A DNA stretch of 46,213 nt from Lachnospiraceae bacterium (lineage in GTDB: Bacteria > Bacillota > Clostridia > Lachnospirales > Lachnospiraceae), in the NCBI GenBank assembly GCA_016288495.1, contig JAEEZH010000099.1, positions 1 to 46,213 of the forward strand. The letters are read 5' to 3'. The notes beneath the pieces are model-generated. The model searched no databases, was not told the origin of the DNA, and saw only the letters and a list, made by a program, of their open reading frames with translations. Position 1 is the stretch's first letter. The number at the start of each line of letters is the position of its first letter. Both the position numbers and the translations under genes were made by a program. This document shows, piece by piece, positions 18,032 through 26,370 of this stretch.

Positions 18032-18877
18032 TCAGTTCTGGCGCACATCCTCTCCATTTGCTATCTTTTCCGCAGCATCCAGTATATCGATCACCTTTTC
18101 TGCGCGGTCATTGGCTATACCCTCTGTTATGGCATCTGCCCTAAGCGAAAAATCCTGCTGCCTCTGGTTTATCTGTCCCATCTCCTTCGCGAAGGCATTA
18201 TCCCTTTCCATTTCATCGCTGATAAGCTTCTTCCGGTCATCATCCTCCCCGGAGACCTTTTTATCCTTATCATCCTTATTTCCCATGGAATCGGCCGGTG
18301 CCGTGCTTTCATCCTTTGCCTTGGCGGCCTTTTCCTCCGAAACCTTTTTCTCTTCTTCCTTTGAAGCCTCGATCACGGGATTCTTTTCATCGTCTTCCTT
18401 TTCCTCTTCCTTAAGGCCCGCCTCCTTATCTATGCGGTCCCTGCGGTCGATCTCGGTCTGGTAATCATTTTTACTGATCTTTCCCTGATAATAGAGCTCT
18501 TCCACCTGGGTATCGGTAAATCCGAGCATGGAAGAAACCTTCTCCGACGATTTCTCCTCCTCGTCTTTTGCCTCTTTCTGTGCAGCGGCCTCCTGAGCAG
18601 GATCCTTTTTTATCACGATGCCTTCCTTGAGATTTTCAAGACCTGTCCTGCTGGCCCTTGAGGTGTCACCGTCCATGTTCCTTCCCAGTACCACCGAGTC
18701 CTCATCGGGATGGGCGGTATCTTCATATACCCGCTTCTCTCTGGCTTCTTCTTCGGCGGTCCTGATCTTTTGTTCTTCCTTCAGCTCATCCTTTTTGTCA
18801 ACTCTCTGATCCAGTCTCTGATCAAGGCTGATGCCCTTTATATAATCGGCTGAATTAATGGCATTTATTCCATTCAT
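18032..18877 (-). CDS. Highly charged, probably disordered protein of unknown function
   Basis: A 281-residue protein dominated by Glu, Lys, Asp and Ala with almost no hydrophobic core; most of it should be unstructured. The one ordered-looking piece is MLGFTDTQVEELYYQGKISK and the DYQTEIDRRD that follows, which resembles a short SHOCT-like oligomerisation motif; this is a weak guess. The C-terminus ends in a helical RADAITEGIANDRAEKVIDI segment. The ATG at 18877 is preceded by GGGAGG; an ATG 20 codons upstream has no ribosome binding site. It is co-directional with, and 21 nt from, the PocR kinase, so it may be a partner or target of it. Confidence 0.72.
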   Translation of the reverse strand: MNGINAINSADYIKGISLDQRLDQRVDKKDELKEEQKIRTAEEEAREKRVYEDTAHPDEDSVVLGRNMDGDTSRASRTGLENLKEGIVIKKDPAQEAAAQKEAKDEEEKSSEKVSSMLGFTDTQVEELYYQGKISKNDYQTEIDRRDRIDKEAGLKEEEKEDDEKNPVIEASKEEEKKVSEEKAAKAKDESTAPADSMGNKDDKDKKVSGEDDDRKKLISDEMERDNAFAKEMGQINQRQQDFSLRADAITEGIANDRAEKVIDILDAAEKIANGEDVRQN

Positions 18878-18910
18878 AACGATACCTCCCTTCGTATATT
18901 CTGAAATGTC

Positions 18911-18927
18911 ACCACACAGTCTGTGGT
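18911..18927 (-). other. Leader stem-loop before the charged-protein gene
   Basis: ACCACA-CAGTC-TGTGGT, a 6-bp perfect stem, sits in the predicted leader about 34 nt before the ATG. On the plus strand it is followed by TTTTT, so it could also stop antisense transcription. Confidence 0.4.
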
Positions 18928-18977
18928 TTTTATGCAAATTGTCCTGTCACGACTGATTTTTGCCGATACTTATGTAT

Positions 18978-19007
18978 ATTCTACCAAAAATGGTTATCGG
19001 TTGTCAA
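18978..19007 (-). promoter_or_regulatory. Predicted promoter of the charged-protein / PocR kinase operon
   Basis: On the minus strand, TTGACA (19007-19002), an 18-nt spacer and TAGAAT (18983-18978). It predicts a leader of about 95 nt. Confidence 0.65.
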
Positions 19008-19029
19008 CTTGTATATGCCTCCCGTCCTT

Positions 19030-19737
19030 TCAGTCACGGCGACGGCGGGAGAGAAGGATAAGACGCAGGAGCTGCAAAAGGGTGGAGACCAGGGCTGCCA
19101 CATAAGTGAGGGCTGCGGCAGTAAGTACCGCCTTTGCACCTTTGTTTTCATTTCCCTGAAGAATGTTTGACTCCTTCAATATCGCAAGCGCTCTGGCGGA
19201 TGCATTAAACTCTACCGGAAGTGTGACGAACTGTACAAATACCACCAGGGTAAAAAGAGCCGCTCCGATCTTCACAAAAGGGGTCATACCGAAGATAAGT
19301 CCTATCAGGATAATGGGATATGACAGGGTGGAACCGATATTCGCCACCGGTATGGCAGCTGAACGGATGGACAGAGGCGTATAATTCTGTGCATGCTGGA
19401 TGGCATGGCCGCACTCATGGGCCGCCACGCCAATGGCCGCCACCGATCTGGAATCATACACCGAATCCGAAAGCCTTAAGACCTTTTCGTTAGGCGAATA
19501 GTGGTCGGTCAGATCTCCTGCCACCCTCGATATGGTGACATCATAAATGCCTGCGCTCTTAAGGATCATCTCTGCCACATCCTGGGCTGTATAACCTCTG
19601 GCATTCATGATCTTACTGTATTTTGCATAAGTGGATTTTACATTGAGCGAAGCAATACCGCAGATTACCACACCCAATATCACAAGAATGTATGTAAAAT
19701 CCATTCCGTATCCGTATCCATATCCGTAATAATGCAT
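19030..19737 (-). CDS. Membrane zinc metallopeptidase, YugP-like (Zn_peptidase_2)
   Basis: A 235-residue integral membrane protease. A Tyr/Gly-rich start (MHYYGYGYGYG) is followed by one membrane segment (about 14-32), the zinc motif HECGHA (His107, Glu108, His111), a probable third ligand Glu176 (LPVEFNAS), and further membrane helices at about 138-175 and 205-228. The motif order and length match the neutral zinc metallopeptidase family of B. subtilis YugP; the substrate is not established. The ATG at 19737 has GGGAGG 5 nt upstream; a GTG two codons earlier lies inside that site and is unlikely. It is transcribed divergently from the DUF1858 gene, with a predicted leader of about 130 nt. 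Confidence 0.9.
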   Translation of the reverse strand: MHYYGYGYGYGMDFTYILVILGVVICGIASLNVKSTYAKYSKIMNARGYTAQDVAEMILKSAGIYDVTISRVAGDLTDHYSPNEKVLRLSDSVYDSRSVAAIGVAAHECGHAIQHAQNYTPLSIRSAAIPVANIGSTLSYPIILIGLIFGMTPFVKIGAALFTLVVFVQFVTLPVEFNASARALAILKESNILQGNENKGAKAVLTAAALTYVAALVSTLLQLLRLILLSRRRRD

Positions 19738-19798
19738 GCGCACCTCCCTTTCCTAAATGAAACGGCACGATTCGTATCCGAATCCTGCCAGATCGGTC

Positions 19799-19834
19799 GG
19801 TGCGATGCAGAATCACGCTCTGCGTGATCGCACC
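19799..19834. repeat. Nested inverted repeat in the metallopeptidase leader
   Basis: GGTGCGAT...ATCGCACC form outer arms around a perfect ATCACGC-TCT-GCGTGAT hairpin (19812-19828). It lies between the divergent promoters and the peptidase start, in the peptidase leader. Confidence 0.6.
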
Positions 19835-19848
19835 TCCCCGCACCTCCC
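19829..19848 (-). repeat. Tandem 10-bp copies of the downstream Shine-Dalgarno segment
   Basis: On the minus strand GGGAGGTGCG is repeated twice in tandem here and occurs a third time at 19748-19739 as the actual ribosome binding site of the peptidase gene. Confidence 0.6.
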
Positions 19849-19850
19849 TC

Positions 19851-19879
19851 TTGACTAAAGCTTACGTATAATATATTAT
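19851..19879 (+). promoter_or_regulatory. Predicted promoter of the DUF1858 gene
   Basis: TTGACT (19851-19856), 17 nt, TATTAT (19874-19879). The -10 overlaps the -10 of the opposing promoter. Confidence 0.55.
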
Positions 19880-19902
19880 AAATCCCGATTTTGAAAAATC
19901 AA
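19875..19902 (-). promoter_or_regulatory. Predicted promoter of the metallopeptidase gene
   Basis: On the minus strand, TTGATT (19902-19897), 16 nt, TATAAT (19880-19875). It shares the -10 region with the plus-strand promoter. Confidence 0.5.
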
Positions 19903-19909
19903 TATTGAT
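19887..19909. promoter_or_regulatory. Two overlapping palindromes, candidate operator
   Basis: GATTTT-GA-AAAATC (19887-19900) and ATCAATATTGAT (19898-19909) are both perfect palindromes. They cover the predicted DUF1858 start site and the -35 region of the metallopeptidase promoter, so one regulator could control both genes. Confidence 0.45.
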
Positions 19910-19942
19910 CACAAAAAATTAACATACCAAGGAGGAATAATA

Positions 19943-20134
19943 ATGGCTGAGATAACCAAAGACACCACCATCGGTGATATTCTGAACATCAAGCCCGAAG
20001 CTGCACCCGCTCTTCTGGAGATCGGCATGCACTGTCTGGGCTGTCCCTCTGCACAGATGGAGACACTGGGCGAGGCTGCCGCAGTTCACGGCGTGGATAT
20101 AGATGAACTGCTTAAAAGGATGAATTCAATATAA
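19943..20134 (+). CDS. DUF1858 domain protein with CxxC motif
   Basis: A 63-residue protein matching the DUF1858 pattern: TIGDIL, then P..A..L.EIGMHCLGCPSA with Cys31 and Cys34, then LGEAAAVHGVDIDELL. The family is common in anaerobes, and the domain also occurs next to or fused with redox proteins; the Cys pair suggests metal, cluster or redox chemistry, but function is not established. AGGAGG sits 7-8 nt before the ATG. It ends 2 bp before the end of convergent dnaB, with no terminator between. Confidence 0.88.
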   Translation: MAEITKDTTIGDILNIKPEAAPALLEIGMHCLGCPSAQMETLGEAAAVHGVDIDELLKRMNSI

Positions 20135-20136
20135 GA

Positions 20137-21483
20137 TCATCCGTATTTTTCGATCCTCTCCATTGAGGCGAATCTTGTATATGTCGGCTGCCATACGAGG
20201 TCTATACTTCCTATGGCGCCGCTTCTGTTTTTGGCGATGATTATCTCCGCCAGATTCTTTTTTTCCGTATCGGGATTATATACCTCATCCCTGTAGATAA
20301 ACATAACGATATCCGCATCCTGCTCTATGGCGCCGGACTCACGCAGATCCGAAAGCATGGGCTTGTGATCGCTTCTCTGCTCCACGCCGCGGGACAGCTG
20401 TGACAGGGCGATGACCGGTATATTCAGTTCCTTTGCCAGAAGCTTCAAAGATCTGGATATGGCCGAAATCTCCTGCTGGCGGCTCTCCTGGCTGCCTTTT
20501 CCTGACTCCATCAGCTGCAGATAGTCAATGATGATCAGATCCAGACCTCTTTCCAGCTTTATCTTCCGGCACTTGGAGCGCAGCTCCGACGGCGTGATAT
20601 CTGCCTTGTCAAAAAGCATCAGGTTCGGTGTGTCAAAAACACTGCCCACCTCTATCAGTTTATCCAGATCCTCATAATCCAGATTTCCCGTTTTAAATTT
20701 TGAAGAATCCACAAGGGCTTCCATGGCCAGGAATCTCCTCATCAGATCCAGACGGCTCATCTCCAGCGAAAAGATGGCCACCTTATAATCATGCTTTATC
20801 GCAGCGTAATCAGCAATATTCAGGACAAAAGCCGTCTTTCCCATGGCAGGTCTGGCCGCGATGAGCACCAGATTCGAAGGCTGCAGGCCCGCAAAAAGCC
20901 TGTCCAGATCCGTAAAGCCCGTGGGCACACCGGTAACGGCGCCCTTAGTCTTTATTGCCTTATGGATCTCTTCCATAGCCTGATAATATATCTCACCGGA
21001 GGGGACCAGCTCATCATCCAGATTGCCCTGCCTCAGGGCAAAAATGGCCTTTTCCGCATCCTCCACCTGTTCTTCGATATTCTTCTTTCCCTGATAGCCG
21101 GCGTTGGCTATGCGTTCTCCTTCGGCAATAAGACGCCGGGTCTTGGAATATTCCAGGACCACCTTACAGGTGTATTTATAATTTGCCGAAGAGGTGACCG
21201 AATCGGTGATCTCACCTATAACGGAAGCATCCTGAAGCGTATCCGGCGCCCCCTTTGCCCTGAGCGTCTCTTTCAGGGTCAGAAAGTCCAAAGGTTTCCC
21301 AGAGTCGTTCACAGCCTTCATGGCATCAAAAAGCCAGCCGTAGATCGACGAATAGAAATCGTCCTTACCGAGGTTTTCCGACGCATAAGCCAGAGCCTCG
21401 TCATTAAGGAGCATCGAACCGATCAACAGCTTTTCGGCATCCTGATTATGGGGAGGGGTTCTTTTAATGAGGTTCTCGTCCAA
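20137..21483 (-). CDS. dnaB: Replicative DNA helicase
   Basis: Hexameric helicase that unwinds DNA at the fork. The 448-residue protein has the N-terminal domain (PHNQDAEKLLIGSML onward), a linker, and a RecA-like domain with Walker A ARPAMGKT (210-217), Walker B LIIIDYLQLM and RSDHKPMLSDLRESGAIEQD near the C-terminus. The start is a TTG: the family N-terminus begins there, and GAGGAG inside the end of rplI lies 9 nt upstream. The gdpP-rplI-dnaB order is conserved in Firmicutes. Confidence 0.97.
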   Translation of the reverse strand: MDENLIKRTPPHNQDAEKLLIGSMLLNDEALAYASENLGKDDFYSSIYGWLFDAMKAVNDSGKPLDFLTLKETLRAKGAPDTLQDASVIGEITDSVTSSANYKYTCKVVLEYSKTRRLIAEGERIANAGYQGKKNIEEQVEDAEKAIFALRQGNLDDELVPSGEIYYQAMEEIHKAIKTKGAVTGVPTGFTDLDRLFAGLQPSNLVLIAARPAMGKTAFVLNIADYAAIKHDYKVAIFSLEMSRLDLMRRFLAMEALVDSSKFKTGNLDYEDLDKLIEVGSVFDTPNLMLFDKADITPSELRSKCRKIKLERGLDLIIIDYLQLMESGKGSQESRQQEISAISRSLKLLAKELNIPVIALSQLSRGVEQRSDHKPMLSDLRESGAIEQDADIVMFIYRDEVYNPDTEKKNLAEIIIAKNRSGAIGSIDLVWQPTYTRFASMERIEKYG

Positions 21484-21489
21484 AACGGC

Positions 21490-21936
21490 TTACTCCTCTT
21501 CTACTTTGACCGAAAGTGAAGCCGATACCTTGGGATGCAGCTTCACCGTCACCTTGTATTCCCCGAGGGCCTTTATTGGCTCATCCAGAACGATCTTTTT
21601 CCGGTCCAGCTCCAGGTCATGCTGCAGCTTTACCTGCTCCGCGATCTCCTTTGAGGAGACCGAGCCGAAGCTCTTTCCCTCTTTACCGGTCTTTATCCGG
21701 CATACTACCGTCAGCTTTTCTATCTCCACCGACAGATTCTTTGCATCTTCAAGTTTCTGGGCCGCCACCTTTTCATCATTTGCCTTTTTAAGCTTTGCAT
21801 CGTTCAGATTGGCGGGGGTAGCCTCCTTACCCAGCTTGCGTTTTAATATAAAATTGTGGGCGTAGCCCTCGCTGAGCTCTACTATCTCACCTTTTTTTCC
21901 TACTGATTTAACATCCTGTAAGAGTATTACCTTCAT
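21490..21936 (-). CDS. rplI: Ribosomal protein L9
   Basis: 50S subunit protein of 148 residues: the N-terminal RNA-binding domain [20 protein letters not shown] with [13 protein letters not shown], a long connecting helix, and the C-terminal domain ([20 protein letters not shown]). The start at 21936 follows AAAGGAGAGGAG; the open frame continues upstream into a REP-like repeat but is not coding. It lies 6 nt before dnaB. Confidence 0.97.
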   Translation of the reverse strand: MKVILLQDVKSVGKKGEIVELSEGYAHNFILKRKLGKEATPANLNDAKLKKANDEKVAAQKLEDAKNLSVEIEKLTVVCRIKTGKEGKSFGSVSSKEIAEQVKLQHDLELDRKKIVLDEPIKALGEYKVTVKLHPKVSASLSVKVEEE

Positions 21937-21954
21937 TTCAGTCTCCTCTCCTTT

Positions 21955-21987
21955 AAGATTCTTCCTGTTGCTTCGCTCAGAATGACA
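21955..21987. repeat. REP-like unit between gdpP and rplI
   Basis: AAGATTCTTC, 10 nt, CGCTCAGAATGACA matches the arm structure of the island at 11746 (AAGATC.TTCG ... CTCAGGATGACA). A short inverted echo (CATTCTGTCAGATCT) lies at about 22000-22014, over the gdpP stop. Confidence 0.6.
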
Positions 21988-22006
21988 GCAGATATACTGC
22001 ATTCTG

Positions 22007-24055
22007 TCAGATCTCATGCTTTTCCAGCATGGAATCCAGGGTCATCTTCAATTCTTCTATCGCTCTTTCCACGGTATAATCCTTGAGCTGGACTCCGGCA
22101 ATGTTCAGATGGCCACCGCCGCCCATACGTTCCATGATCACCTGGACATTTATCTCGTCTATGGATCTGGCTGAGATATAAACCTTGTCCTGATACAGCG
22201 TCAATACAAAGGACGCCCGGACGGAATTGATATTCATCAGCTCGTTTGCCGCCTGTGCACCCACGACAGTAGGCGATTCCAGACCCTCGGCGGGACAGAC
22301 GCCGATGGCAAATTCGTTTTTATAAAGCTCAGCACTCCTGACAGCCTCAGCACGGGCCTTATATGACTCCATGCTGTCCCGGAACATCTTTCTGATCCTG
22401 GTCACGTCGGCACCGTTATTCCTCAGATATGCGGCCGCTTCAAAAGTCCTGCCGCTGGTCTTTGTGGAAAAATTACCCGAGTCGATCATTATACCCGCAT
22501 ACAGACAGTCTGCCTCATAGCTCTTTATCTGAAGACGGTCATCGATATACTGGAGTATCTCGGATATCATCTCACAGGCGCTGGACGCGTTGGGTTCGAT
22601 GTACGGATACAGGGTATTCTCAATCTTTTCGCTGCCCTGGCGGTGATGGTCTATGACAAAGATATTCCTGCACATATCCAGAAGCTTCGGGCATTCACAC
22701 AGCTCCGGCTTGTTCGTGTCCACCACCACAAGAAGGGTGGCGTCGGTCACCATTTCAATAGCCTCATCGGAATTGACGATGGTTCCTTCCTTGTAATCCT
22801 CCGCCTGGGTGAAAATGTTTATCATAGGACGTATGGAGGTGGTGATGGTATTTACCACGATCCTGCATTCCTTACCCAGATGTCTGGCTGCCGAATGGAT
22901 GCCCACACAGGATCCGAAGGCGTCCTGATCTGCCAGCGAATGGCCCATGACTATGACCTTTTCGTAGTTTTCTATATACTCTCTCAAATAGGAAGCCACA
23001 CGCTTTGCCCTGACACGGACCGTAGTCTCGGTCTGATCGTTCTTTCCTCCGAAATAATGGAATTTCTCATCCCTGATCACCGCCTGGTCACCGCCTCTGG
23101 TCAGAGCGGCGTCTATGGCCATTTTGGAATTTGTGTTGCACTGATCTATATCTCCGGGGTGCGTTCCTATTCCTATACTCATGGTCATGGTGATCTTGAA
23201 TCCGGAAGCGGCCTTGCGGACCTCATCCAATACGGAAAAATTATCCTCCACTATCTCATCAAGAGCCTTCTTCTTCATGACCACAAAGTATCTGTCAGCA
23301 CCCAGCTTCTTTACGATACCGCTGTGCTCTATGGAGAAATATCTGTTGATACGCCTGTCCACAAGGGTGGTGACTATGGCGGCGTTGGTGGGCTCGGCAC
23401 CCTGAAGGGCCTCCTCGAAATTGTCCAGATATATAAGTCCCGTAGCTATACTGCCTTCGCTGTTAAGTCTCATCACCCTGTTCATCTCGGTATCGTCATA
23501 AACAAGGGCAGTGATCACCGATCCGTTAAACCGGTCCGGATCTATCAGGTTATTCTCTTCGTAATCCAGGTTTATCCTGCGGAGCCTTATCCTCAGATCC
23601 CTGTCGTTAAGGGAAAAAGTCACCTCCACCGGCTCCTGCATGGAAGGAAGCTGTTCCTTCGTGATACCGTAGGCTTCATTGACTATGGACCATCTGAACA
23701 GACCGTCCACATGGAACAGTTCGTCAAAGGCATCATTATTCCAGATGAGATGTCCCGTCTCATCGAGCACGGCATAGGGCATCTCAAAGTGCTTCAGCAT
23801 CTCCTTCTGGACCTGGCCGTAATTTGTGGCAAAATCCATGACGGAAGACAGGAGCTCATCCTTTTTCACATGATAGATTATCACCGCTATAATGGCGTAG
23901 ACCACCACAAAGACCGACAGGATCAGCACGGCATTCCTGGGATACATCGCCACCGCGCCCAGCATCAGCACTACTATTATGGAAAGATATATGGGCCATT
24001 TCAGATATATATCCAAAACACCCTTTATTCGTTGTTCCTTTTTCATTTTCCTCAC
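22007..24055 (-). CDS. gdpP: Cyclic-di-AMP phosphodiesterase GdpP (PAS, degenerate GGDEF, DHH/DHHA1)
   Basis: Hydrolyses c-di-AMP at the membrane, affecting wall and potassium homeostasis (family knowledge). The 682 residues comprise two membrane helices (about 20-38 and 42-61), a PAS-like region (80-170), a GGDEF domain whose active motif reads GADRY (252-256) and is therefore degenerate, as usual for GdpP, then DHH motifs HSLADQD (372-378), VVVDTN (443-448), VIDHH (467-471) and [11 protein letters not shown], and DHHA1 with GGGGH near the end. The GTG start overlaps the upstream stop as GTGA; an ATG three codons on (24046) is the alternative. It is co-directional with chbG-like, rplI and dnaB. 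Confidence 0.95.
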   Translation of the reverse strand: MRKMKKEQRIKGVLDIYLKWPIYLSIIVVLMLGAVAMYPRNAVLILSVFVVVYAIIAVIIYHVKKDELLSSVMDFATNYGQVQKEMLKHFEMPYAVLDETGHLIWNNDAFDELFHVDGLFRWSIVNEAYGITKEQLPSMQEPVEVTFSLNDRDLRIRLRRINLDYEENNLIDPDRFNGSVITALVYDDTEMNRVMRLNSEGSIATGLIYLDNFEEALQGAEPTNAAIVTTLVDRRINRYFSIEHSGIVKKLGADRYFVVMKKKALDEIVEDNFSVLDEVRKAASGFKITMTMSIGIGTHPGDIDQCNTNSKMAIDAALTRGGDQAVIRDEKFHYFGGKNDQTETTVRVRAKRVASYLREYIENYEKVIVMGHSLADQDAFGSCVGIHSAARHLGKECRIVVNTITTSIRPMINIFTQAEDYKEGTIVNSDEAIEMVTDATLLVVVDTNKPELCECPKLLDMCRNIFVIDHHRQGSEKIENTLYPYIEPNASSACEMISEILQYIDDRLQIKSYEADCLYAGIMIDSGNFSTKTSGRTFEAAAYLRNNGADVTRIRKMFRDSMESYKARAEAVRSAELYKNEFAIGVCPAEGLESPTVVGAQAANELMNINSVRASFVLTLYQDKVYISARSIDEINVQVIMERMGGGGHLNIAGVQLKDYTVERAIEELKMTLDSMLEKHEI

Positions 24056-24786
24056 CGTAGATATCCGGGTAATACAAAAGGTCTGTCAGAATCGCAAAGG
24101 GTCCCGTCCCCGGAATAGACGGGATGGACCATTATCTCCACAGATGCCCCTGCCCTTAATCTGTCTTTTGAAGCATCATAATCCGGTCCCGAGCCGAAAT
24201 AATCACTGGCCGAAAGATCCGCTGAAGCGATACGGGCGTTAAAAATACTTTTATATACCCTTTTGATCACTCCCGGCCTTTCGTTTGCACAATATATGTT
24301 ACGGCTTATGCGGACCGACCTGAAACCATACTTTTTCAAAGCGGGAGCCACAACGCTCCAGACCGAAAGATCCGTATGCACATGATGGTGGGAATCCAGA
24401 TGAAGCCTCGTATAACCAAGTTTGATAAATTCCCTGATCTGCGCTTCCACCTCTGCCGAAAGGGCCTCCCGATGCCTTGCGTCCAGGATCAGCCTGCCTT
24501 TGTTACTCAGATGGAACGCAGCATTAAAATTGCCTGACAGGTCACAGAACTCCGGACACTTTTGAATGGCGTGAGTAAAGGGGACTCCGGCAGTCAGGTT
24601 CAGATGAAGCCCGACTCTGTCCTTAAAGCCGTACTTTTCGGCCATAGCCGTGGCCGCCTTGGCTCCGGGCATATTTACCATGATGGTGGTATCGCTGATC
24701 AGACCCTTGAAAAAGCATTCGCATATCGCTTCGCTCACCGAACTGCTGATACCGAAATCATCCGCATTTACGCATATATGAGACAC
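24052..24786 (-). CDS. ChbG/YdjC-family carbohydrate deacetylase
   Basis: A 244-residue metal-dependent deacetylase related to ChbG, which removes an acetyl group from chito-oligosaccharides. Motifs: CVNADDFG (Asp9, Asp10), VGLHLNLT (His61) and LDSHHHVH (131-138), then VEIMVHPVY near the C-terminus. The start is a GTG with AAGGAG 6 nt upstream, placing the first motif at residue 5 as in relatives; a longer frame upstream is not supported. The 3' end overlaps gdpP by 4 bp. Native substrate unknown; wall or polysaccharide fragments are plausible. Confidence 0.88.
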   Translation of the reverse strand: MSHICVNADDFGISSSVSEAICECFFKGLISDTTIMVNMPGAKAATAMAEKYGFKDRVGLHLNLTAGVPFTHAIQKCPEFCDLSGNFNAAFHLSNKGRLILDARHREALSAEVEAQIREFIKLGYTRLHLDSHHHVHTDLSVWSVVAPALKKYGFRSVRISRNIYCANERPGVIKRVYKSIFNARIASADLSASDYFGSGPDYDASKDRLRAGASVEIMVHPVYSGDGTLCDSDRPFVLPGYLR

Positions 24787-24836
24787 ATTAATCTCCTTAT
24801 CACACTTTCCGCCTCCGAAGGTCGATTCAAAAAAAT

Positions 24837-24865
24837 ATTCTACCACAAACTGTCCTTTTCTTCAA
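24837..24865 (-). promoter_or_regulatory. Predicted promoter of the chbG-like/gdpP/rplI/dnaB operon
   Basis: On the minus strand, TTGAAG (24865-24860), 17 nt, TAGAAT (24842-24837). It lies back to back with the pseudopilin-operon promoter, 12 bp away. Confidence 0.55.
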
Positions 24866-24877
24866 GAAGACCACATT

Positions 24878-24907
24878 TTGACAATACACCCTCTGTTATT
24901 ATATAAT
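24878..24907 (+). promoter_or_regulatory. Predicted promoter of the GspF/pseudopilin operon
   Basis: TTGACA (24878-24883), 18 nt, TATAAT (24902-24907): both hexamers are consensus. The leader is about 35 nt. Confidence 0.75.
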
Positions 24908-24948
24908 GAAGTTTGGTTTTTTAACTTTGCAGGATAAAGGAGCATTCA

Positions 24949-26019
24949 GTGAATAAAGATAAATCAAAGGCTAAAGTGACCATAAAGCCTCTAAACAATT
25001 TCGAGATATCTACCTTTTCCAGCCAGATGAGCATGATGCTCTCAGCCGGTATCACCGTCAAGGAGTCCCTCCATCTCATCGAACAGGATGCGGACACCGC
25101 TGAGGCCCAGGCTCTGACCTCCGAAATATACAAGGCTCTTGAAGAGGGTAACACTCTGTGCGATTCCATGAGGAGCACGGATGTTTTTCCCGGATATATG
25201 CTGGAAATGGTACACCTGGGAGAGGAAACCGGTAAGCTCGACGTGGTTTTTGCCTCACTGGCGGATTATTATGAGCGCAACGAATCCATCCGCTCCAGCA
25301 TAGAACAGGCCATCAGCTATCCTTTCATCATGGTGGCCATGATGTTCTGTGTCATCATCATCCTGGTGGCCAAGGTACTTCCCATCTTCAAAAATGTCTA
25401 CGAACAGCTGGGCACCACCATGAGCGGCATTTCAGCCACCATTTTAAGTGCCAGCGGGGCCATGGGCGCCTATTCCATCGCATTTATCGTGATCTTCTGC
25501 GTCTTCGTCATACTTTATCTGTATGTCAGGGAATCCCCCAGGGCCCAGCAGAGGCTCATGGATTTCGGATCACGTTTTTCCCTCACCCGCAATCTTTTCG
25601 ACAAGATAGCCGCAGGGCATTTTGCCTCCGGCATGGCGCTTGCCCTCAATTCCGGATTTCAGACAAATGACGCCATCGGCCTGGTGGAGCAGCTTATCAC
25701 CAACAAGGAATATCTTAAGAAGGTCACCCTCTGCAAGGCAATGGTAGGCGAGGGTATCTCTTTTGCGGATGCCACCGTAAAAGCCCATATCTTTTCCGGC
25801 AACTACGGACGGATCATCGCCACCGGATATAAAAGCGGTATGATGGATTCCGTCATGAACAAGGTGGCCGCCAAATATGAAGAAGAGATAGATAATGAGA
25901 TCGGACGTTTTCTTTCCATCATAGAACCCACTCTGGTAGCATTTTTATCCATAGTCGTCGGACTCATCCTTTTATCGGTCATGATGCCGCTCATGGGCAT
26001 CATCAGCCAGATCGGATAA
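24949..26019 (+). CDS. Type IV filament / type II secretion inner-membrane platform protein (GspF/PilC family)
   Basis: A 356-residue platform protein with the two-repeat GspF architecture: cytosolic domain FSSQMSMMLSAGITVKESL (about 24-42) with GEETGKLDVVF, membrane helices at about 122-147 and 175-193, a second cytosolic repeat (FASGMALALNSGFQTNDAI), and a C-terminal helix (about 328-350). It is shorter than PilC proteins of about 400 residues because the N-terminal region is trimmed. The start is a GTG with AAAGGAG 8 nt upstream. It heads an operon of four small membrane proteins. The ATPase, prepilin peptidase and major pilin needed for a working machine are not adjacent. Confidence 0.92.
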   Translation: MNKDKSKAKVTIKPLNNFEISTFSSQMSMMLSAGITVKESLHLIEQDADTAEAQALTSEIYKALEEGNTLCDSMRSTDVFPGYMLEMVHLGEETGKLDVVFASLADYYERNESIRSSIEQAISYPFIMVAMMFCVIIILVAKVLPIFKNVYEQLGTTMSGISATILSASGAMGAYSIAFIVIFCVFVILYLYVRESPRAQQRLMDFGSRFSLTRNLFDKIAAGHFASGMALALNSGFQTNDAIGLVEQLITNKEYLKKVTLCKAMVGEGISFADATVKAHIFSGNYGRIIATGYKSGMMDSVMNKVAAKYEEEIDNEIGRFLSIIEPTLVAFLSIVVGLILLSVMMPLMGIISQIG

Positions 26020-26020
26020 C

Positions 26021-26353
26021 ATGAAAAACAGATTCAACAAAAAAGAAGTAAAAAAGTCAAAGGGAGGGATACTGATCCCGTTGGTATCCTTCGTGCTCAT
26101 ATTCGGTCTTTTTACCGCTGCCATCTCCATGCTTTCCAAAAACACGGAGCAGCAGCAGCTGAACGCACTCAGCAAAGCCGTCACCAGGGATGTGCTTCAC
26201 TGCTTTGCCTCCGAAGGCAGATACCCTGCGGACATAAAATACCTGGAGGAGAATTACGCCCTCAGCTATAACCACGATCACTACAGCATCCGGTATGACA
26301 ATCCCGGCACAGGCGAGTTTCCCTCCATCGAGATCACAGTTATAAACCAATAA
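26021..26353 (+). CDS. Small single-pass membrane protein, pseudopilin-like
   Basis: 110 residues: a basic N-terminus (KNRFNKKEVKKSKGG), one membrane helix (about 16-38) and an extracytoplasmic domain with CFASEGRYPADIKYLEEN, a phrase like the region after the helix in Gram-positive pseudopilins. G|GILIP resembles a prepilin cleavage site, but position +5 is not Glu, so processing is doubtful. It starts 1 nt after the gspF-like stop. I do not recognise a named family. Confidence 0.72.
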   Translation: MKNRFNKKEVKKSKGGILIPLVSFVLIFGLFTAAISMLSKNTEQQQLNALSKAVTRDVLHCFASEGRYPADIKYLEENYALSYNHDHYSIRYDNPGTGEFPSIEITVINQ

Positions 26354-26370
26354 ACCCGGACACGTTATCA

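Noticed and set aside
21937..22017. 27-codon upstream extension of rplI
   Set aside because: It reads through a REP-like repeat; L9 begins at the ATG at 21936 after AAAGGAGAGGAG.
22643..24118. 491-codon plus-strand open frame opposite gdpP
   Set aside because: Antisense shadow with atypical composition; gdpP motifs on the other strand are unambiguous.
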